From assembly GCA_037724045.1 (NCBI GenBank), contig JBBJOW010000004.1:1-64000 (forward strand): a stretch of 64,000 nucleotides of DNA, in the 5' to 3' direction. Both the position numbers and the translations under genes were made by a program. This document shows, one piece after another, positions 59,646-64,000 of this stretch (position 1 is its first letter; each line of letters begins with the position of its first letter). The notes under the pieces were generated by a model. The model was not told where the DNA came from, searched no databases, and saw only the letters and a program-made list of their open reading frames with translations. The DNA is from DATLGB01 sp037724045. GTDB lineage: Bacteria; Actinomycetota; Thermoleophilia; Solirubrobacterales; Solirubrobacteraceae.

Positions 59646-60428
59646 TCAAGTCAGGGGCATCACCCCCTTGCCGGCAGTTGCTTGGGCGAGGCGGTAGGAA
59701 TCGGTGCCGTCGGTGAGCAGGACATGCGCGTGATGCAGGAGTCGGTCGACGGTCGCGGCGGCGAGGGTCTTGGGCATCAGCTCGTCAAAGCCGGCGGGGT
59801 GGATGTTGCTCGTCAGCGCGATCGAGCGTTTCTCGTAGGCGGCGTCGACGACCCTGAACAGCGCCTCGGCGGCGTCGGGCGCGACCGGAAGCATGCCGAT
59901 GTCATCGATCACGATGACGTCGGCGCGGATCAACCTGCCGATGGCCTTGGAGACCGAGTCGTCGGCGCGGTGGCGGCGCATCAGCGTCGCCAGGCTCTCC
60001 AGGGTGTGCCAGGCGACGGTCTTGCCTGCATCGATCGCTTGGTGGCCGAGCGCTTCGGCGAGGTGGCTCTTGCCGGTGCCGCTGGGTCCGCAGATGCAGA
60101 GGTTCTCGGCGCGGCCGATCCACTCCAGCGACCGCAGTGCCTGTTGGGTGGCCTTCGGGATCGGCGAGGCGTCGGGGTGCCAGGCGTCGAAGGTCTTGCC
60201 GGCCGGCAGGCCGGACTGGCGGCGACGCATCCGGATCGTGGCCTGGTCGCGGCCGGCGGCCTCCTCGGCGAGCAGGACCCGCAGCACCTCGGCCGGCTCC
60301 CAGCGCTGCGAGGTGGCGGTCGCCAGGACATCGGGGGCGGCGTGGCGGATGTAGGGCAACCGCAGGCGACGCAGCAGCCGTTCGACCTCGTCCGGGAGCG
60401 GCGGCGGCTGCGGGGTCTTGACCGTCAT
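59646..60428 (-). CDS. istB: IS21 helper ATPase IstB
   Basis: 260 aa AAA+ ATPase. Walker A in LCICGPSGTGKSHLAEALG, Walker B in ADVIVIDDIGML, sensor 1 in SIALTSNIH, and a C-terminal HHAHVLLTDGTDSYRL. It activates the IstA transposase and selects target DNA. The N-terminal 80 residues bind DNA in the family. Overlaps the small upstream frame by 4 bp. Confidence 0.95.
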   Translation of the reverse strand: MTVKTPQPPPLPDEVERLLRRLRLPYIRHAAPDVLATATSQRWEPAEVLRVLLAEEAAGRDQATIRMRRRQSGLPAGKTFDAWHPDASPIPKATQQALRSLEWIGRAENLCICGPSGTGKSHLAEALGHQAIDAGKTVAWHTLESLATLMRRHRADDSVSKAIGRLIRADVIVIDDIGMLPVAPDAAEALFRVVDAAYEKRSIALTSNIHPAGFDELMPKTLAAATVDRLLHHAHVLLTDGTDSYRLAQATAGKGVMPLT

Positions 60429-60655
60429 CGCCCGGTCCTCTCGCGGTCGGCGTGTTCGGCGAGCTCGAGCAGCTCAAACGCCAGGTCGCGGGCCTGGCAG
60501 GGCAACAGCGCGACCGCCGCCGGCCGCAACCGGTCAGCCTCGACGACCGGGCCGGTGAGGATCACGCTGACGTCTTGGAGCCGGCCGCCGTCGGGCAGCG
60601 GGTCTGACTGCTCAGGATCGATCAGCGCCCGGATCTCTCGGTAGTAGACGGTCAC
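60425..60655 (-). CDS. Small protein between istA and istB
   Basis: 76 aa (TVYYREIRALIDPEQSDPLP, then LPCQARDLAFELLELAEHAD). It overlaps both istA and istB by 4 bp, so translation is likely. Most IS21 elements have only two genes; an extra small frame is seen in a subset. Function unknown. Confidence 0.65.
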   Translation of the reverse strand: MTVYYREIRALIDPEQSDPLPDGGRLQDVSVILTGPVVEADRLRPAAVALLPCQARDLAFELLELAEHADRERTGR

Positions 60656-62193
60656 GCGCCGAACCCCTCCCAGGCCTGCGTCGAGCCCTGCAGCGACTGC
60701 GTCTCGCTCGCGCGCGCGGGGAACTCGATCACCTTGCCGCCGCGGTGATTGAGGATCGCGGCCAGGTCACCGTCGGCGAACCGGCCGGCGTCAGCGGCGA
60801 CCCCGAGCGCCTCATCGACGTCGCCGGGGTCGTGCAGCTTGGCCAGCGCGACCGCCTCTGAGAGCTTGCGACGAAGCTTCGTCGTCCCGGCCGCCGCCGC
60901 AGCGATCAGCCACTTCTCCGCGCCCCGCCCGATCTGAAGGAACGCCTTTTCGTCGGCGTTGTCGGCCCTGGGCTTGCGCTCAAGCGCCCCGGCGGGCCGC
61001 GGCGGGTAGTGCTCGTCGCGGATGCTCGGCCGGCCCGGCGTCGTCAGCTGATGGCGCGCGACCTCCCGCGGCCCCGCGGAACCGTCGGCATGCACGACGA
61101 TCAGCTCGTCACCGGCGATCCGGGCCCAGACGCGCTCGTCTAGCAGCGCCGACGGGACCGAGTAGATCGCGCCGCCGACCGAGATTGTCGACTGCCACCC
61201 CACCCGGCGCGTCTGCCCGAAGCAGACCGTGTGCGGCACCACCGCCAGCTTGTGCAGCCGGGCCTGCTCCTCGGCGAGCATCACCACCGGCGGCCGCCGC
61301 GTGACCCGGTGCTCGCGGGTGTTGACGCGATCACAGAACTCCACGCACGCCCGCTCCAGCGCGGCGAAGTCCGCATAGCTTGGCCGCAGATTGTGATCGG
61401 TCGGGACCAGATCGGCCTTCGCGATCCGGACCGTCGCCTCCGAGCCGCCCTTGCTCTGCGGATCCGCCGGCACGCACGTCTGAATCGTCAGCCCGTAATG
61501 ACGGCCGACCGACACGATCTGCGGGTTGCGGACCGCGATCCCGCACACATGATCAACCGACACCGTCTTCTCGTTATCGGTCAACGCGTAAGTCGGCGCG
61601 CCCCCGAACGCGCGCAGGGCACGGTCAAGCGCCATCACGACCGACGCCATCGTCTTGTCGCGCAGCGGCATCACGAACCGAAACCGGCTCCAAGCCAGCC
61701 ACGCGCAGAACAACGTCGTCGGCCGCCCATCGATCTCGGGCCCATCGCCGTAGTCCCACTGCATCCACAACCCCGGCTCAGTCACCCACGGCCGCGTCCG
61801 GCGACCGTGCCCGACCCGCCAACGCCGCTTAGCCTCAGCGACCGCCCGACGCGTCGTTCGCTCCGAACCCCGATAGCCCATCGCCACCAGCTTCTCGTGC
61901 GCCTTGTCAGCGCGGACCTTGCCACGCGAGTGACACACCCACTCCTCGATCTTGGCCATGTACTCGTCCACGCGCGGCTTCGCCCGCACATGAACCGGCA
62001 AGCCGCCACCGGCGGCATCACGAGCACGCACCCAGTGCGCGACCGTCTTGTGATCACACCCGACCAGCTCGGCTGCTCCCCGCAGCGAGCCCGTCAAATC
62101 GAACGCTTCCAGAATCTCCATCACTTCCTCACAGGTCTTCAAGCCCGCCTCCCAGCTGCCTTGATCGTCAAGGCGCCGGACGTTGCAGGCCAC
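60652..62193 (-). CDS. istA: IS21 transposase IstA
   Basis: 513 aa. An N-terminal helix-turn-helix (SLRGAAELVGCDHKTVAHWV) and a DDE integrase core: first Asp in LWMQWDYGDGPEIDG, second in YALTDNEKTVSVDH, and Glu in PQSKGGSEATVRIAKADL. A C-terminal beta-barrel (RVGWQSTISVGGAIYSVPSA) follows, as in the family. It is full length and apparently intact. Confidence 0.95.
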   Translation of the reverse strand: MACNVRRLDDQGSWEAGLKTCEEVMEILEAFDLTGSLRGAAELVGCDHKTVAHWVRARDAAGGGLPVHVRAKPRVDEYMAKIEEWVCHSRGKVRADKAHEKLVAMGYRGSERTTRRAVAEAKRRWRVGHGRRTRPWVTEPGLWMQWDYGDGPEIDGRPTTLFCAWLAWSRFRFVMPLRDKTMASVVMALDRALRAFGGAPTYALTDNEKTVSVDHVCGIAVRNPQIVSVGRHYGLTIQTCVPADPQSKGGSEATVRIAKADLVPTDHNLRPSYADFAALERACVEFCDRVNTREHRVTRRPPVVMLAEEQARLHKLAVVPHTVCFGQTRRVGWQSTISVGGAIYSVPSALLDERVWARIAGDELIVVHADGSAGPREVARHQLTTPGRPSIRDEHYPPRPAGALERKPRADNADEKAFLQIGRGAEKWLIAAAAAGTTKLRRKLSEAVALAKLHDPGDVDEALGVAADAGRFADGDLAAILNHRGGKVIEFPARASETQSLQGSTQAWEGFGA

Positions 62194-62302
62194 TCAGGAC
62201 AGGACAGTGGGGAGAACCGATGGCCGCCACCGGGGAAAACCAGTGGCCGCCAACGGGGACTTCCAACGGCCGCCTACGGGGAGGTTCTCATGGCCGCCGT
62301 CA

Positions 62303-62400
62303 CTCACGGTCCAGATAGGCATCCGCGAGAGCGATTGCCTCCGTCTCGGAGCCCCGGCATGAGGTGCCCATAGAGATCGAGACAGCGACGCTGCTCGCCG
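62303..62400 (-). pseudogene. C-terminal remnant of a tyrosine integrase
   Basis: The minus strand reads DLYGHLMP, then after a one-base shift GSETEAIALADAYLDRE, matching the end of the integrase at 1814-2971 (RYGHLLPGSETEAAALLDAYL). Upstream of about 62400 the homology ends, so most of the gene is deleted. The IS interrupted it with CTCACG as target. Confidence 0.7.
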
Positions 62401-62736
62401 CTGCCGGCAGCTGACCGCCCGGTGTGGGCCGCGGCGTCGTCATTACCGCAGCGGAGAAGTTCGCTCAGGCGAGCGTGGACGAGCGCTTCATCTCGCAGAC
62501 GCTGCTTTGCAATCTGGACGCGACGCGTCGGCTCACTGGTACCAATCCAGACCGGACCGCGATGGTCGTTGACATTGCTCGTCGGCTGAAGAACGCCCTA
62601 GTTGGACTTCGATCTGGAGTTGTGCTGGTCGTTCCTGATGACTTTGGGCGGGGTGGCGTGGCTGCCGTGGCCGTGGTGGTGGCTCGGTCGTTCTTTCGGT
62701 GTTCGTGGTTTCGCGGAGCGACCGTACGATGCTCGA
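62401..62736 (+). other. Region with a possible gene fragment
   Basis: A plus frame from 62424 reads VVITAAEKFAQASVDERFIS, then NLDATRRLTGTNPDRTAMVV, protein-like but without a start signal or known family. It then runs out of frame into the DUF4160 gene. Probably a leftover of deleted cargo. Confidence 0.3.
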
Positions 62737-62976
62737 GTGAGTCCGACGGTGTTCAGGGAGGGGCCGTACCGGTTCTTCTTCTTTTCGCGCGAGGAGCCGC
62801 GCCTCCACATCCACGTCCAGTCTCCCGACGGCGAGGCGAAGTTCTGGCTGGCGCCTAAGATCGAGCTAGCGCGCAATTACGGCCTGACCGCTCAGGACCT
62901 CAAACGCGTCGAGCGGCTGGTGGAGGAACACGAGCAGGAGATCACGGATGCCTGGCACGAGCACTTCGAACGCTGA
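62737..62976 (+). CDS. DUF4160 protein (first pair)
   Basis: 79 aa from GTG. SPTVFREGPYRFFFFSREEP and LHIHVQSPDGEAKFWLAPKI are diagnostic of DUF4160, followed by a C-terminal helix pair ending EITDAWHEHFE. DUF4160 genes are nearly always followed by DUF2442 genes, often described as toxin-antitoxin-like. It overlaps the DUF2442 gene by 29 bp. Confidence 0.85.
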   Translation: MSPTVFREGPYRFFFFSREEPRLHIHVQSPDGEAKFWLAPKIELARNYGLTAQDLKRVERLVEEHEQEITDAWHEHFER

Positions 62977-63196
62977 AGTCACCAACATCTCGACGCACGG
63001 CTTCTGGATTCTCGTCGACGATCGAGAGCTGTTCCTTCCCTTCGAGCAGTTCCCCTGGTTCAAGCGGGCATCAGTGGAAGCGATCGTCCGGCTGGAGTGT
63101 CCGCGCGCCGGACACCTCTACTGGCCCGACCTTGACGTCGACCTGTCGGTCGACTCGATCGAGCACCCTGAGCGCTACCCGCTGCTGGCACGCTGA
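62948..63196 (+). CDS. DUF2442 protein (first pair)
   Basis: 82 aa. VTNISTHGFWILVDDRELFL, PFEQFPWFKRASVEAIVRLE and HLYWPDLDVDLSVDSIEHPE are the DUF2442 hallmarks (G-fWl, L-f..FPWF, WP-lD-DLs). Likely partner of the overlapping DUF4160 protein. Confidence 0.88.
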   Translation: MPGTSTSNAEVTNISTHGFWILVDDRELFLPFEQFPWFKRASVEAIVRLECPRAGHLYWPDLDVDLSVDSIEHPERYPLLAR

Positions 63197-63323
63197 CCGC
63201 AGGCGCGGCCTGCGGCAAAATGAGCACCGCAAGCGTCGCGCGAGCCTGAATCCGAGGCTCTGAGTTGTTCAGCGAAGGACGATCCGAGGCGGAGCCGCCG
63301 CCGCATCTGGTGGGCTTCGGCTC

Positions 63324-63587
63324 GTGCCGCGGCTGAGCTACTTCTACGGGATCAAGATCGCGATGTTCTGGCGCGAGCAGAACCATCCGGTCGCGCACTT
63401 CCACGCCGAGTACGGCGAGCATGTCGGGTCGTTCGCGCTCGACGGGAGGCTGCTGGCAGGGACGCTGCCGCCGCGACAACTCCGGCTCGTCCGCGAATGG
63501 GCCGCGCTCCATGAGGACGAACTGCTCGAGAACTGGCAGCGCGTCCGGGCCCTGCAGCCGCTGGTTGCGATCGAGCCATTGCCTTAA
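63324..63587 (+). CDS. DUF4160 protein (second pair)
   Basis: 87 aa from GTG. LSYFYGIKIAMFWREQNHPV followed by AHFHAEYGEHVGSFALDGRL is the other common DUF4160 subtype (H-P-x-H-f-H-a-Y-g), with LLENWQRVRALQPL at the end. It differs from the first pair, so this is not a recent tandem duplication. Confidence 0.88.
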   Translation: MPRLSYFYGIKIAMFWREQNHPVAHFHAEYGEHVGSFALDGRLLAGTLPPRQLRLVREWAALHEDELLENWQRVRALQPLVAIEPLP

Positions 63588-63600
63588 GCTGAGGCTGCGC

Positions 63601-63879
63601 ATGCCGGACGTCGCATCACTCCCGCGCATCACCCAGGTCGACGTGCTCGGCGACCATGCTCTGCGGCTGACCTTCGCCGACGGAGTAGTAGGCGACGTCG
63701 CCTTCGAGGATCACGAGTGGCGCGGTGTCCTCGAACCGCTCCGCGATCCGGCCCTCTTCGCCCGGGTCGGCATCGAGATGGGCACGCTGTGCTGGCCGGA
63801 TGAGCTCGACATGGCTCCGGAGCCGCTTTACGAGGAGGCCCTGGCCAACCGCGTGACGGGCGCGGCAGCCAGGCGCTGA
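63601..63879 (+). CDS. DUF2442 protein (second pair)
   Basis: 92 aa. ITQVDVLGDHALRLTFADGV, GVLEPLRDPALFARVGIEMG and TLCWPDELDMAPEPLYEEA match the DUF2442 subtype that goes with H-P-x-H DUF4160 proteins. It starts 13 bp after its partner. Confidence 0.88.
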   Translation: MPDVASLPRITQVDVLGDHALRLTFADGVVGDVAFEDHEWRGVLEPLRDPALFARVGIEMGTLCWPDELDMAPEPLYEEALANRVTGAAARR

Positions 63880-63962
63880 TGCTCCCCACGCCGCTCCCCG
63901 CGCGGAGCGGCGACAGCCCGCAAAGCCCGCTACAGAGCTAAATCCACGCGCCGGGCGGCAGC

Positions 63963-64000
63963 TCTTGAAAACCAGTGAGCCTGCAACCCCGGTTCCGAGG
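63963..64000 (+). other. tRNA-Ser 3'-end fragment (cut by the window end)
   Basis: CTTGAAAACCAGTGAGCCTG begins in the anticodon loop and continues through the variable arm to TTCCGAGG, as in 59251-59307. The bases before it (cagcccgcaaagcccgctacagagc) resemble those beside tRNA-Ser(CGA) at 4014-4034. It marks another element border. Confidence 0.75.

Larger units (their letters stand above)
59482..62302 (-). mobile_element. Complete IS21-family insertion sequence, 2821 bp
   Basis: Ends TG…CA. Both ends carry several copies of a roughly 20-bp unit (cggccatcggttctcccc type on the left; its complement on the right), typical of IS21 multiple terminal repeats. The target CTCACG is duplicated exactly at 59476-59481 and 62303-62308. 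It contains istA, a small overlapping frame and istB. The end of a second copy is at 1-55. Confidence 0.93.

Overview
The window is high-GC DNA with leaderless-looking genes, S8 and HtrA-type secreted proteases, an STPK/FHA pair, many small exported proteins of unknown function and many ECF sigma factors. This fits an actinobacterium, most likely class Thermoleophilia (Solirubrobacter, Conexibacter or Patulibacter-like). That placement is inferred from gene style only, because no rRNA is present.

Layout: (1) 1-4052 is the right end of an integrative element next to tRNA-Ser(CGA). It holds the end of an IS21-type element, a replication-relaxation protein, an excisionase and an intact tyrosine recombinase. 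(2) 4053-33470 is mostly ordinary chromosome: tadA, secreted protease, universal stress protein, HD-GYP protein, Ser/Thr kinase, FHA-HtrA protease, a queuosine-salvage homologue, a DUF1800/DUF1501/cupredoxin operon, a mesaconyl-CoA/malyl-CoA-type CoA-ester module (mct-, mch- and mcl-like), DUF445/DUF4393, a secreted glycoside hydrolase, and tRNA-Arg(ACG) and tRNA-Ser(GCT). (3) 33471-59307 lies between an intact tRNA-Ser(TGA) and a copied 3' end of the same tRNA, sharing a 30-bp exact direct repeat. It looks like an old genomic island of about 25.7 kb. (4) 59308-63962 is a second small element, again closed by a tRNA-Ser 3' remnant at 63963-64000. It carries an IS21-family insertion with a 6-bp target duplication and two DUF4160/DUF2442 pairs.

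The most interesting part is the island. Seven ECF sigma factor genes lie between 36.5 and 55.7 kb. Each overlaps a gene for a protein with a short cytoplasmic N-terminus, one membrane span and an exported domain (beta-propeller, thioredoxin fold, CU044_5270-like, or a small two-cysteine domain that recurs four times). None of the partners shows the usual zinc anti-sigma motif. A PadR/HAAS pair repeats the same regulator-plus-membrane-protein logic. Five sigma genes have a YGTYACA box 31-36 nt before the start codon. The two propeller cassettes share a different promoter, GGGACT-N16-CCGTAG-N7-start. The sigma region 4.2 sequences split along similar lines. I read this as an array of self-regulating envelope-sensing cassettes, partly duplicated and partly decaying.
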